A stretch of DNA of 37,330 nt from an uncultured Prevotellaceae bacterium. GTDB taxonomy: Bacteria; Bacteroidota; Bacteroidia; Bacteroidales; Bacteroidaceae. This document shows positions 1 through 7,114 of the stretch, one piece after another. The position numbers and the translations under genes are program-made. Under the pieces are notes generated by a model. The model ran no database searches. It had not been told where the DNA came from and saw nothing but the letters and a program-made list of their open reading frames with translations. Position 1 is the first letter of the stretch. Each line of letters opens with the position of its first letter. The DNA is taken from positions 1-37,330 of the forward strand of contig CACXSA010000011.1 in assembly GCA_902770195.1 (NCBI GenBank), read 5' to 3'.

Positions 1-99
1 GGTTCTAACGACAACCAAAGCCAGGGCGGAAGCACGGGTGACGGAACTACGGGTAACGGTGACGACAACGGTGGCGGCAGCGGAGGCGATGAAATCTAA
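1..99 (+). CDS. C-terminal tail of a probable HU-like DNA-binding protein (partial)
   Basis: An open frame enters from the left edge and stops with TAA at 97-99. The 32 visible residues are almost only Gly, Asp, Asn, Ser and Thr, ending GGDEI. Such a flexible polar tail is common on Bacteroidales HU-family DNA-binding proteins. The small peptide that follows is of a kind often found directly after such HU genes, which supports the call. No folded domain is visible, so the identity rests on context. It could be another protein with a Gly-rich tail. A hairpin with a T-run follows the stop codon. Confidence 0.5.
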   Translation, partial: GSNDNQSQGGSTGDGTTGNGDDNGGGSGGDEI

Positions 100-106
100 G
101 GCGAAA

Positions 107-134
107 AGAGTGCCCCCACAAGGGGCCTCTTTTT
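107..134 (+). terminator. intrinsic terminator after the HU-like gene
   Basis: AGAG-T-GCCCC pairs with GGGGC-CTCT across a short CACAA loop, with one bulged T, and runs into TTTTT. It starts eight bases after the stop codon, as expected for a Rho-independent terminator of the upstream gene. Confidence 0.7.
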
Positions 135-178
135 AAATGAGAAATGAAAGAAATGAAAGAAATGAGAAATGAGGAATG
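135..178 (+). repeat. AAATGAG heptamer / AAATGAAAG nonamer tandem tract
   Basis: The units read AAATGAG, AAATGAAAG, AAATGAAAG, AAATGAG, AAATGAG and then GAATGAA, whose ATG is the start codon of the small peptide gene. Its reverse complement (TCATTTCTCATTT) matches the tract seen in tatD at 19503-19516 and the two CTCATTT/ATCATTT units at 13669-13682 before meaB. Confidence 0.8.
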
Positions 179-286
179 AAAAAGAATCGGATTATTGAGG
201 TAGTGGTGAAGGTTGTAGTAGCCGCTCTCACAGCTTTCCTGACGGCACTGGGCACAACCAGTTGCATGGGATGTGGCCCGTTCTAA
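176..286 (+). CDS. smalltalk-type 36-residue peptide
   Basis: A 36-residue peptide begins MKKNRII, has a hydrophobic Val/Ala/Leu stretch at about residues 8-26, and ends ALGTTSC-MGCGPF. Length, the Lys-rich start, the single hydrophobic helix and the 'LG-T-SC' ending fit the short Bacteroidales family annotated as 'smalltalk protein', commonly encoded right after HU-like genes, as here. Function is unknown; a membrane-associated peptide is likely, and the Cys after the hydrophobic stretch recalls a lipobox (inference). The ATG lies in the last unit of a heptamer repeat, so the repeat forms its ribosome-binding region. No ATG lies further upstream in frame with a better context. Confidence 0.7.
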   Translation: MKKNRIIEVVVKVVVAALTAFLTALGTTSCMGCGPF

Positions 287-314
287 GGGAAAAGGGAAAA
301 GTGAAAAGTGAAGA
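287..314. repeat. GGGAAAA/GTGAAAA heptamer tract, four units
   Basis: GGGAAAA, GGGAAAA, GTGAAAA and GTGAAGA follow each other exactly, starting one base after the stop codon of the small peptide and running into the terminator hairpin. The period is seven, as in other tracts in this window, but the unit differs. Confidence 0.75.
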
Positions 315-356
315 GTCCTGCAGGCAATGATGCTTGCAGGACTCTCGTTATTTTTG
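312..356. terminator. convergent terminator hairpin between the small peptide gene and clpB
   Basis: AGAGTCCTGCA (312-322) pairs perfectly with TGCAGGACTCT (335-345) around a 12-base loop. On the plus strand it runs into CGTTATTTTTG. On the minus strand it is followed by T-rich sequence, the complement of the GTGAAAA repeats. It lies between converging genes and probably ends both transcripts, better for the plus strand. Confidence 0.75.
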
Positions 357-359
357 GGT

Positions 360-2867
360 TTAATTTCGGAACACCAGTCCGTCGCCAAACTCGTCGATGA
401 TGATAGGCTTCTCGCGGTCTATCTGGTCAGCCAGTATCTTACGCGACAGGTCGTTCAGTACCAGTTGCTGGATGGCTCGCTTGACGGGACGCGCACCGAA
501 GTCGGGGTCGTAGCCCTCTTGTGCCAGGTAACGGATGGCGGCATCGGTAGTCTCCAGACGGATGCCTTGCGGTTCCAGCATGTCGGTCACGCGCTTCATC
601 TGCAGGCGTACCACATCGGCTATCTGCTCCTGCGTCAGCTGCTGGAAGGTGATAATCTCGTCGATACGGTTCAGGAACTCCGGTCGCATCGTCATCCGCA
701 GTTGTTCACGCGTGGCGTTCGACGTCATGATGATGATGGTGTTCTTGAAGTTGGCGGTACGCCCCTTATTGTCCGTCAGTCGTCCGTCGTCTAAGACCTG
801 CAACAGGATGTTGAACACGTCGGGGTGCGCCTTCTCTATCTCATCGAACAGCAGTACCGAGTAGGGCTTGCGGCGTACAGCCTCCGTCAGCTGACCACCC
901 TCGTCGTAGCCCACGTAGCCCGGAGGTGCACCAATCAGTCGGCTGACGGTGTGCTTCTCCTGATACTCCGACATGTCGATACGCGTCATCATGGTCTCGT
1001 CGTTGAACAGGTATTCTGCCAGCGCCTTCGCCAGCTCCGTCTTGCCGACACCCGTGGTGCCGAGGAAGATGAACGAGGCTATCGGGCGCTTCGGGTCTTG
1101 CAGTCCGGCACGGCTACGGCGCACAGCATCAGAGACGGCATTGATGGCTTCATCCTGTCCGATGACACGCTTGTGCAGTTCCTCTTCCAGGTTGAGCAGC
1201 TTTTCGCGTTCACTCTGCAGCATGCGGGTGACGGGGATGCCCGTCCAGCGGCTCACCACCTCGGCAATATCGTCGGCAGTAACCTCCTCGCGTACCAGCG
1301 AGTTGCCGTCTTGGGCTGATGCCAGCTGGGCTTGGATGTTCTTGATGTCATCCTCCAATGTCTTCAGCTTCGAGTAGCGTATCTCAGCCACCTTGCCATA
1401 ATCGCCTTCGCGCTCGGCACGATCAGCCTCCAGACGCAGGTTCTCCATTTCCTGCTTGTCCTGCTGAATCTTGTTGATTAGCTGGCGTTCGCCCTCCCAT
1501 TTGGCACGGAACTGGGTCTCTTGCTCTTTCAGCTCAGCAATCTCCTTGTCGAGTTGTGCTATTTTAGGCTCGTCACCCTCGCGCTTGATGGCTTCACGCT
1601 CAATCTCCAGCTGAGCCAGACGGCGGGTTATCTCGTCCAGTTCCTCAGGTACCGAGTCACGCTCCATACGCAGCTTGGCGGCAGCCTCGTCCATCAGGTC
1701 GATGGCCTTGTCGGGCAGGAAACGCTCGGAGATGTAACGCTCCGACAGTTGGACGGCGGCAATGCAGGCATCATCCTGAATACGTACCTTATGGTGGTTC
1801 TCGTAACGCTCTTTCAGTCCACGAAGGATACTGATGGCCGACAACTCGTCGGGTTCATCCACCATCACCGTCTGGAAACGGCGCTCCAAGGCCTTATCCT
1901 TCTCGAAGTATTTCTGATACTCGTTCAGCGTCGTGGCACCGATGGCTCTCAACTCACCACGCGCCAGGGCAGGCTTCAGGATGTTGGCAGCATCCATCGC
2001 TCCCTCGCCGCCACCGGCACCCACCAGCGTGTGAATCTCATCGATGAAGAGGATGATGCGACCCTCAGCCTTTGTCACTTCGTTGATGACCGACTTCAGA
2101 CGCTCCTCAAACTCACCCTTGTACTTCGCACCAGCCACCAGTGCACCCATGTCGAGCGAATAGAGTTGTTTGTCCTTCAGGTTCTCAGGCACGTCGCCAC
2201 GCACGATACGACCAGCCAGTCCTTCGACGATAGCCGTCTTACCCGTACCCGGCTCACCAATCAGTATGGGGTTGTTCTTCGTGCGGCGTGAAAGAATCTG
2301 TAGCAGTCGGCGTATCTCGTCGTCGCGTCCGATGACGGGATCCAGCTTGCCCTGCCGTGCCATATCCACCAGGTTCTTGGCATATTTCTCCAAGCTCTGG
2401 TAATTTTCATCGCCACTCTGACTCTGCACCTTCTGACCCTGTCGCAATGCCTGAATGGCAGCGCGCAGGTCTTTTTCCGTGATGCCGGCATCCTTCAGAA
2501 TGCGTCCTGCAGTGGCTCCGTCGGTTAGTAAAGCCAATAGAATTGGCTCACAAGAGACGAAGTCGTCGTTGAGTTTTTGGGCGTACTCCTGTGCCTTCAG
2601 CAACACGCGGTTGGTATCGCCCGACAGGTAGGGCTCGCCACCCGTTACACGAGGCAGGTGCTGCAGCTCCGTCTGCACCAGCATGTCTATCTGCTGTGCG
2701 TTCACGCCCAGCTTTTGGAAAAGGAACGTGGTCACGTCCTTCGCCTTATTCAGTACGCCCGCCAGCAGATGCACCGGTTCGATAGTCTGCTGTCCGTTGC
2801 GCTGTGCGGTGTTGACGGCTTCTTGTACCGCCTCCTGCGCCTTAATGGTAAACTTGTCTAATGTCAT
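360..2867 (-). CDS. clpB: ATP-dependent chaperone ClpB
   Basis: Cytoplasmic Hsp100 disaggregase that works with DnaK to pull proteins out of aggregates. The order is complete: N-terminal Clp repeats (about 1-145), first AAA+ domain with Walker A GEPGTGKT (204-211), Walker B ILFIDE and pore loop KYKGEFEER, coiled-coil middle domain (about 405-525), second AAA+ domain with Walker A GTTGVGKT (603-610), pore loop GYVGYDEG and Walker B VLLFDE, and the small C-terminal domain. Start: ATG preceded by AGGAGG on the minus strand, one of the few good Shine-Dalgarno sites here. Oddity: at 835 residues it is about 25 shorter than usual. After the sensor-1 MTSN (714-717) the normally conserved LGS...IQ segment is absent, and the chain passes through [10 protein letters not shown] directly to RPEFLNRID. 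Confidence 0.97.
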   Translation of the reverse strand: MTLDKFTIKAQEAVQEAVNTAQRNGQQTIEPVHLLAGVLNKAKDVTTFLFQKLGVNAQQIDMLVQTELQHLPRVTGGEPYLSGDTNRVLLKAQEYAQKLNDDFVSCEPILLALLTDGATAGRILKDAGITEKDLRAAIQALRQGQKVQSQSGDENYQSLEKYAKNLVDMARQGKLDPVIGRDDEIRRLLQILSRRTKNNPILIGEPGTGKTAIVEGLAGRIVRGDVPENLKDKQLYSLDMGALVAGAKYKGEFEERLKSVINEVTKAEGRIILFIDEIHTLVGAGGGEGAMDAANILKPALARGELRAIGATTLNEYQKYFEKDKALERRFQTVMVDEPDELSAISILRGLKERYENHHKVRIQDDACIAAVQLSERYISERFLPDKAIDLMDEAAAKLRMERDSVPEELDEITRRLAQLEIEREAIKREGDEPKIAQLDKEIAELKEQETQFRAKWEGERQLINKIQQDKQEMENLRLEADRAEREGDYGKVAEIRYSKLKTLEDDIKNIQAQLASAQDGNSLVREEVTADDIAEVVSRWTGIPVTRMLQSEREKLLNLEEELHKRVIGQDEAINAVSDAVRRSRAGLQDPKRPIASFIFLGTTGVGKTELAKALAEYLFNDETMMTRIDMSEYQEKHTVSRLIGAPPGYVGYDEGGQLTEAVRRKPYSVLLFDEIEKAHPDVFNILLQVLDDGRLTDNKGRTANFKNTIIIMTSNATREQLRMTMRPEFLNRIDEIITFQQLTQEQIADVVRLQMKRVTDMLEPQGIRLETTDAAIRYLAQEGYDPDFGARPVKRAIQQLVLNDLSRKILADQIDREKPIIIDEFGDGLVFRN

Positions 2868-2930
2868 ACTTTTGTCCTCCTATTATTTTAATTGTTTTCT
2901 GCTGTTAGGCGGACAAACAGCGTGCCCAAT

Positions 2931-2977
2931 GAAAAAGAACCGACAAAATGGCGGTTGCCCGTGACATTCTGTCGGTT
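2931..2977 (-). terminator. intrinsic terminator of the acyl-CoA synthetase operon
   Basis: On the plus strand AACCGACA.AATG (2938-2950) pairs with CATT.TGTCGGTT (2965-2977) with one mismatch, loop 14. Read on the minus strand it is followed by CTTTTTC. It begins 23 bases after the stop of the minus-strand gene at 3000 and lies before clpB. Confidence 0.7.
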
Positions 2978-2999
2978 ATGGACATTAATGTGATTCTTC

Positions 3000-5060
3000 T
3001 TATTTTTCTATCAGTATGCGGGCGTCAACGGCAACGACATCTTTGTCGTCGGCCAACAGCGGGTTGATGTCCATCTCCTTGATCTCGGTGGCAAAGCGCA
3101 GCAGAGTGCTCAGACGCACGATGATCTCGGCATACTTCTGTTCGTTGAGTCCCTTTTGTCCGCGAGTACCCTTGATGATTTTATAGCCCCGCAACGAGTG
3201 AATCATCGAGTAGGCCTCGCCGTAGGAAAGCGGAGCCAAGCCGGACTGGACGTCTTTCAGTACCTCGACAAAGATGCCGCCCAGACCACAGAGCACCACA
3301 TGGCCGAAGCGCTGTTCGTACTTGGCACCGATGAACAGTTCCGTGCCTCGCAACATCTTCTGTACCATCACACCCGTGGCATCCTTTATCTGCATCATCC
3401 GGTCGAACTCCAAAGCCAGGTGCTCCGGGGTGCGGATGTTCAGCGTCACGCCGCCCACATCACTCTTATGGACGGGTCCTACCACCTTTGCCACGACGGG
3501 ATAGCCCACGCGGTTGGCAAAGCTGATGAGCTCGTCCTTTGACGAAGACACCATTTCCGGAACGATGGGAATGCCCGCGCAGGATAGAATCTCGCGGACG
3601 GTATCTGGCGGCAGGTAGCCGTTTTCTTTGATGTCCATGATAATCTTGTTCAGCCGCGGAATGTCAATGCCGTACAGTTGCACCTCGGGAGGCGCAGGGG
3701 CTGGTGTGCTCATGATATGGCTGAGAGCGGTAGCCAGCGTTACCTCGTCTGAGAAGTTGACGTGACCCTTGGCGAGGAATTCAGCCACCTCAGGACCTGC
3801 GGTGTGCAGGCTGGGCAGGATGGGGAAGATAGGCTTCTTGCACTCCATGATTTTCTGGTGCAACACCTCGTAAGCCTTGTAGAGCGTGGTCAGTCCCGGA
3901 GTGCCGTAGATGACGGCAATGGCGTCGATGTCATCCAATTGATGCTCGCAGTAGTCGATGACCGTTCCTAACTGCTCTGCCGTACCCGTAGCCAGGATGT
4001 CGATGGGATTGGCTACGCTGGAACCCGGAAAGAGCTTCGTCTTCAGCTCTTCAGCTACAGGGCCTTCCAACTTCGGGACTTCCAACCCGCCTTTAGACAA
4101 AGCATCGGTCAGCATGACGCCAGGACCGCCCGCATGGGTGACGATGGCAAAGCGTTTGCCAGTCAGTGGGGGAAGGGTGAAAATGCAACCGACGGTGGTC
4201 AGTTCCTCACGACTGTGACAACGCACGATGCCTGCCTTGCGGAACAAGGCCTCGACAGCAGAGTCGCTGCTGGCAATGGCTCCTGTGTGGGAAGAGGCAG
4301 CCCTACTGCCACTCTCCGACGAACCCGCCTTGATGGCTGCTATGCGACAACCCTTGCGGATGAGCGATGAGGCGTGGAACAGCAGCTTGTCGGGATTGCT
4401 GATGTTCTCGATATACAGCAACTTGACGGGCGAATCCGTCTCAGGGTTATAGTGTTCGTCCATGTATTGCAGCGCGTCCTCGATGCCTATCTGCTTGCCG
4501 TTGCCAATGCTCCACACGCTGTTGAACTGCAAGCCCTTGATGACGGCACTCTCCAGAATGAAGACCGCTGTAGCACCCGAGCCGCTGACGAAATCAACGC
4601 CCTTGGGGTTCAACTTGGGAATGGGCTGGGTGAACACGGAATGGTGGTTGCGGTTGAGCAGTCCGATGCAGTTAGGACCAATCAGTGCCGCTCCGTAGGT
4701 TGCACAAGTGTCCAGAATGCGCTGTTCCATCTCGCCACCCTCTTTGGTCTCTTCGCCAAAGCCTGCCGAGATGATGATGAAGGCACGTGTCTGCTTGTCG
4801 CGAGCCAGCAACTCAACGGTATCGGGACAAAGCTTGGCAGGAATCACCAACACAGCCAGTTCGGTGGGAGGCAGTTCCTTGGCATCGTGGAAAACCTTGA
4901 TGCCTTGCACCTCGTCCTCCTTGGGATTAACAATACGAAGGGTGCCTTGATATCCCCCTTGCAGAATGTTACGCACAATAGCGCCTCCCGGCTTGTGAAC
5001 GTTGTTGGAACCCCCGATGATAACGATGGACTGAGGGTCTAATAATTCGCGGTTAATCAT
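3000..5060 (-). CDS. ADP-forming acetate/acyl-CoA ligase, fused alpha-beta subunits
   Basis: NDP-forming acyl-CoA synthetase: acyl-CoA + ADP + Pi gives the acid + CoA + ATP, so ATP is gained from acyl-CoA thioesters at the end of fermentation. The N-terminal CoA-binding Rossmann domain starts at SIVIIGGSNN and includes IGPNCIGLLNR. The succinyl-CoA-synthetase-like domain carries the phospho-histidine region SSHTGAIASSD. The C-terminal ATP-grasp half has VVAKVVGPVHKSDVGG and CGLGGIFVEVLKDV and ends with the usual DINPLL. Alpha and beta parts are one chain of 686 residues, as in many anaerobic bacteria. The start overlaps the stop of the upstream gene (ATGA), so the two are probably translationally coupled. 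The preferred acid (acetate, propionate, branched or aryl) cannot be read from sequence. Confidence 0.93.
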   Translation of the reverse strand: MINRELLDPQSIVIIGGSNNVHKPGGAIVRNILQGGYQGTLRIVNPKEDEVQGIKVFHDAKELPPTELAVLVIPAKLCPDTVELLARDKQTRAFIIISAGFGEETKEGGEMEQRILDTCATYGAALIGPNCIGLLNRNHHSVFTQPIPKLNPKGVDFVSGSGATAVFILESAVIKGLQFNSVWSIGNGKQIGIEDALQYMDEHYNPETDSPVKLLYIENISNPDKLLFHASSLIRKGCRIAAIKAGSSESGSRAASSHTGAIASSDSAVEALFRKAGIVRCHSREELTTVGCIFTLPPLTGKRFAIVTHAGGPGVMLTDALSKGGLEVPKLEGPVAEELKTKLFPGSSVANPIDILATGTAEQLGTVIDYCEHQLDDIDAIAVIYGTPGLTTLYKAYEVLHQKIMECKKPIFPILPSLHTAGPEVAEFLAKGHVNFSDEVTLATALSHIMSTPAPAPPEVQLYGIDIPRLNKIIMDIKENGYLPPDTVREILSCAGIPIVPEMVSSSKDELISFANRVGYPVVAKVVGPVHKSDVGGVTLNIRTPEHLALEFDRMMQIKDATGVMVQKMLRGTELFIGAKYEQRFGHVVLCGLGGIFVEVLKDVQSGLAPLSYGEAYSMIHSLRGYKIIKGTRGQKGLNEQKYAEIIVRLSTLLRFATEIKEMDINPLLADDKDVVAVDARILIEK

Positions 5061-5665
5061 ACGAGTACGATGGCTTTAACGGGGTGGACAGCGATGGATG
5101 ACTCAGGGAAGAAATAGCCCAACTTGAGCACGAAGGTGATGGGCTTTCCATCCTCTACTTTGGCACCGGTAGGCTCCTCGTCAAGGGCGGCGTCAAAAAT
5201 ACCATCAACAGGAGCATGAACATAGTCGGTATAGGTCATCCCGTCATTATCGATAGTGCTCAGACAGGCGTTGATGAAAGGCTGCTGGGTGGTGAGGAAT
5301 TTCTCGATGTCCTCTGCCAAGGTGACAATCTCGGGAATGTCTTGGATGACAGTAGGCTTCTTCGCATCTGTGGCTAGCCATTTGATGAGTGGCTGTAACT
5401 GTTCACGATGCTGGCGTAACTCATAGATGCGGTTGTTCAGGGTGATGAAAGCACGCACGGCTTCGTTGTAAACCATCATCTGGTCGGGTGTCAGATGACC
5501 GTTTTCTGCCTGTTTGCGCATCTCCTTATGCTTCTTGTGAATCTTGAATAAAGCGGTGCCTCCTGCCGCTACAGCAGTAATGCCAAGGGTGGCTAATGCT
5601 GCCAGTGCCGACTTCTTTGACCATGGGTCAAAGTGTGACGTTGCGTTGTGTCCTTTTTGCTCCAT
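5057..5665 (-). CDS. hypothetical one-TM protein, partner of the acyl-CoA synthetase
   Basis: 202 residues, no family recognised. A polar Lys-containing start is followed by one hydrophobic segment at about 19-41 (ALAALATLGITAVAAGGTAL), then a basic stretch KIHKKHKEMRK and a mostly helical soluble part with a Gln/Arg-rich YELRQHREQLQ segment. The C-terminus is a short beta-rich region ending VHPVKAIVLV. This suggests a membrane-anchored protein with a cytoplasmic domain (inference from positive charges after the TM). It is the first gene of a two-gene operon, and its stop overlaps the synthetase start. A Bacteroidetes-type promoter (TATCTTTG on the minus strand, 5692-5699) lies about 27 bases before the ATG. 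The coupling suggests a role with the synthetase, but nothing in the sequence proves it. Confidence 0.85.
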   Translation of the reverse strand: MEQKGHNATSHFDPWSKKSALAALATLGITAVAAGGTALFKIHKKHKEMRKQAENGHLTPDQMMVYNEAVRAFITLNNRIYELRQHREQLQPLIKWLATDAKKPTVIQDIPEIVTLAEDIEKFLTTQQPFINACLSTIDNDGMTYTDYVHAPVDGIFDAALDEEPTGAKVEDGKPITFVLKLGYFFPESSIAVHPVKAIVLV

Positions 5666-5688
5666 GAATATCTAAGTTTTAAAGTTTT

Positions 5689-5712
5689 CTGCAAAGATAG
5701 TGTTTTTTGCAG
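5689..5712. promoter_or_regulatory. inverted repeat CTGCAAA...TTTGCAG between divergent promoters
   Basis: CTGCAAA (5689-5695) and TTTGCAG (5706-5712) are perfect 7-bp inverted copies ten bases apart. The left arm overlaps the minus-strand -7 element and the right arm lies in the -33 region of the MATE promoter. It could be an operator for both units, or a by-product of the TTTG promoter motifs on both strands. Confidence 0.35.
5692..5699 (-). promoter_or_regulatory. -7 promoter element of the one-TM gene operon
   Basis: CAAAGATA on the plus strand reads TATCTTTG on the minus strand, matching TAnnTTTG. The start codon is at 5665, giving a leader of about 20 bases. No clear TTTG -33 box is seen. 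Confidence 0.6.
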
Positions 5713-5722
5713 AAAAAACCAC

Positions 5723-5730
5723 TAACTTTG
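5723..5730 (+). promoter_or_regulatory. -7 promoter element of the MATE gene
   Basis: TAACTTTG matches TAnnTTTG. The expected transcription start is about 5735-5737 and the ATG of the transporter is at 5739, so the message would be nearly leaderless. A good -33 TTTG at the right distance is not seen. Confidence 0.55.
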
Positions 5731-5738
5731 CGCAAGAA

Positions 5739-7052
5739 ATGATAAAAACAGACCATCAAATACTAAAGATAGCCCTGCCAGCCATCGTCACGAACATCAC
5801 GATACCGCTTTTAGGACTGGTTGATTCGGCTATTGTGGGACACATGGGAGCAGCCGCTTACATCGGAGCTGTTGCGGTGGGTTCCATGATTTTCAACTTG
5901 GTTTATTGGGTATTTGCTTTCCTGAGAATGGGAACCAGTGGAATGACGGCACAAGCCTGGGGGCGCAGGGATATGATGGAGGTGGTAAGCCTCTTGCTTC
6001 GCTCCGCAGTGGTGTCAATGGGTGTCGCCTTCCTGCTTCTCTTGCTGCAATGGCCCTTGTGTGAACTGATGTTGGGATTGATAGGTCCCACACCAGACGT
6101 GCGCCCCTTGGCAGCCACCTATTTCTATATTGTTGTCTGGGGAGCCCCTGCCTCGCTGGGGCTGTTTACGCTGACGGGTTGGTTTATTGGTATGCAGAAT
6201 ACTCGCTTGCCCATGTTTATCAGTATGTTCCAGAATGTGGTCAATATCCTGACCTCATTGGCACTGGTCTATGGCTTGGGCATGAAAGTGGAGGGTGTCG
6301 CCATGGGTACTGTCATAGCCCAATACTCAGGATTGCTGTTGGGCATCATCCTGCTGTTGCGGTATTACAGGCGACTATGGACTGGCCGTTCTTTTTCGCT
6401 TACCTCCCACCTCTTGCCTCTTACCACATTCCTGAAAGTCAACCGGGATATTTTTCTTCGTACGCTTTTCCTGGTTGCCGTCAACCTGTACTTTACTTCG
6501 GCGGGTGCCCGTCAAGGGGCTGTCGTGCTGGCTGTCAACACGCTGCTGATGCAGCTTTATCTGTTGTTCTCCTATTTTATGGATGGCTTTGCGTACGCCG
6601 GTGAAGCATTAGGAGGCCGTTACTGGGGCGCAAAAAATAGCAGGGAATTCTATGCAGTAGTCAGAAGACTGATGGGGTGGGGCGTTGCTGTAACCGTCTT
6701 GTTTACGGCACTCTATGTCTTTGGCGGATTACCTTTCTTGCATGTCCTTACCAACGAGCCGATGGTGGTGGAGGCCTCCCGTGACTATGTCGGGTGGGCT
6801 TGGCTGGTACCCGTAGCGGGTATGCTGGCATTTGTCTGGGATGGTATCTTCATCGGCATTACTCAAACGCAGGGCATGCTCCAGTCATCGTTCGTCGCAG
6901 CCGTCGTGTTTTTCGCCTGTGTCTTTGTCCTTATGCCGATAGGAGGGAATCATGGCTTGTGGATAGCAATGCTGCTTTATCTGTTGATGCGCGGATTGGT
7001 GCAGACGGTCATCTTTTACAAGCGAGTTGTAAATATTGGTAAAACTCGTTAA
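5739..7052 (+). CDS. MATE family efflux transporter, DinF-like
   Basis: 437-residue inner-membrane antiporter of the multidrug and toxin extrusion family, exporting organic compounds against Na+ or H+. It has about twelve hydrophobic segments and the DinF-branch motifs: PLLGLVDSAIVGHMG near the start, FLRMGTSGMTAQAWGRRD after the second helix, and GEALGGRYWGAKN opening the second half. The frame is open from a GTG at 5700, but the promoter element at 5723-5730 lies inside that extension and homologues start near IKTDHQILKIALP, so ATG 5739 is chosen. Oddity: residues encoded at 6395-6430 (FSLTSHLLPLTTF) coincide with a four-unit heptamer repeat and replace the loop normally seen before VNRDIFLRT. 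Substrate unknown. Confidence 0.93.
   Translation: MIKTDHQILKIALPAIVTNITIPLLGLVDSAIVGHMGAAAYIGAVAVGSMIFNLVYWVFAFLRMGTSGMTAQAWGRRDMMEVVSLLLRSAVVSMGVAFLLLLLQWPLCELMLGLIGPTPDVRPLAATYFYIVVWGAPASLGLFTLTGWFIGMQNTRLPMFISMFQNVVNILTSLALVYGLGMKVEGVAMGTVIAQYSGLLLGIILLLRYYRRLWTGRSFSLTSHLLPLTTFLKVNRDIFLRTLFLVAVNLYFTSAGARQGAVVLAVNTLLMQLYLLFSYFMDGFAYAGEALGGRYWGAKNSREFYAVVRRLMGWGVAVTVLFTALYVFGGLPFLHVLTNEPMVVEASRDYVGWAWLVPVAGMLAFVWDGIFIGITQTQGMLQSSFVAAVVFFACVFVLMPIGGNHGLWIAMLLYLLMRGLVQTVIFYKRVVNIGKTR
6401..6428 (+). repeat. heptamer tract TACCTCC/CACCTCT/TGCCTCT/TACCACA inside the MATE gene
   Basis: Four consecutive degenerate 7-bp units lie in frame inside the transporter, encoding LTSHLLPLTT in a loop between membrane helices. 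The unit is related to the CTCTCAC heptamer around the insertion in the A2M gene at 12213-12273. Confidence 0.55.
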
Positions 7053-7056
7053 ATGA

Positions 7057-7088
7057 CTTGGCTGTTTAACGGGTTTTTCGTACCTTTG
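7057..7088 (+). promoter_or_regulatory. promoter of the A2M operon
   Basis: CTTG at 7057-7060 and TACCTTTG at 7081-7088 are 20 bases apart, an almost ideal Bacteroidetes primary sigma-factor promoter. It begins five bases after the MATE stop codon. The leader to the ATG at 7115 is about 20 bases. Confidence 0.75.
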
Positions 7089-7114
7089 TGCTACTATTAT
7101 GAAAGTATGCGCGT

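Noticed and set aside
5700-5738. 13-codon N-terminal extension of the MATE transporter from a GTG
   Set aside because: The -7 promoter element lies inside it, and family alignments begin at the ATG at 5739.
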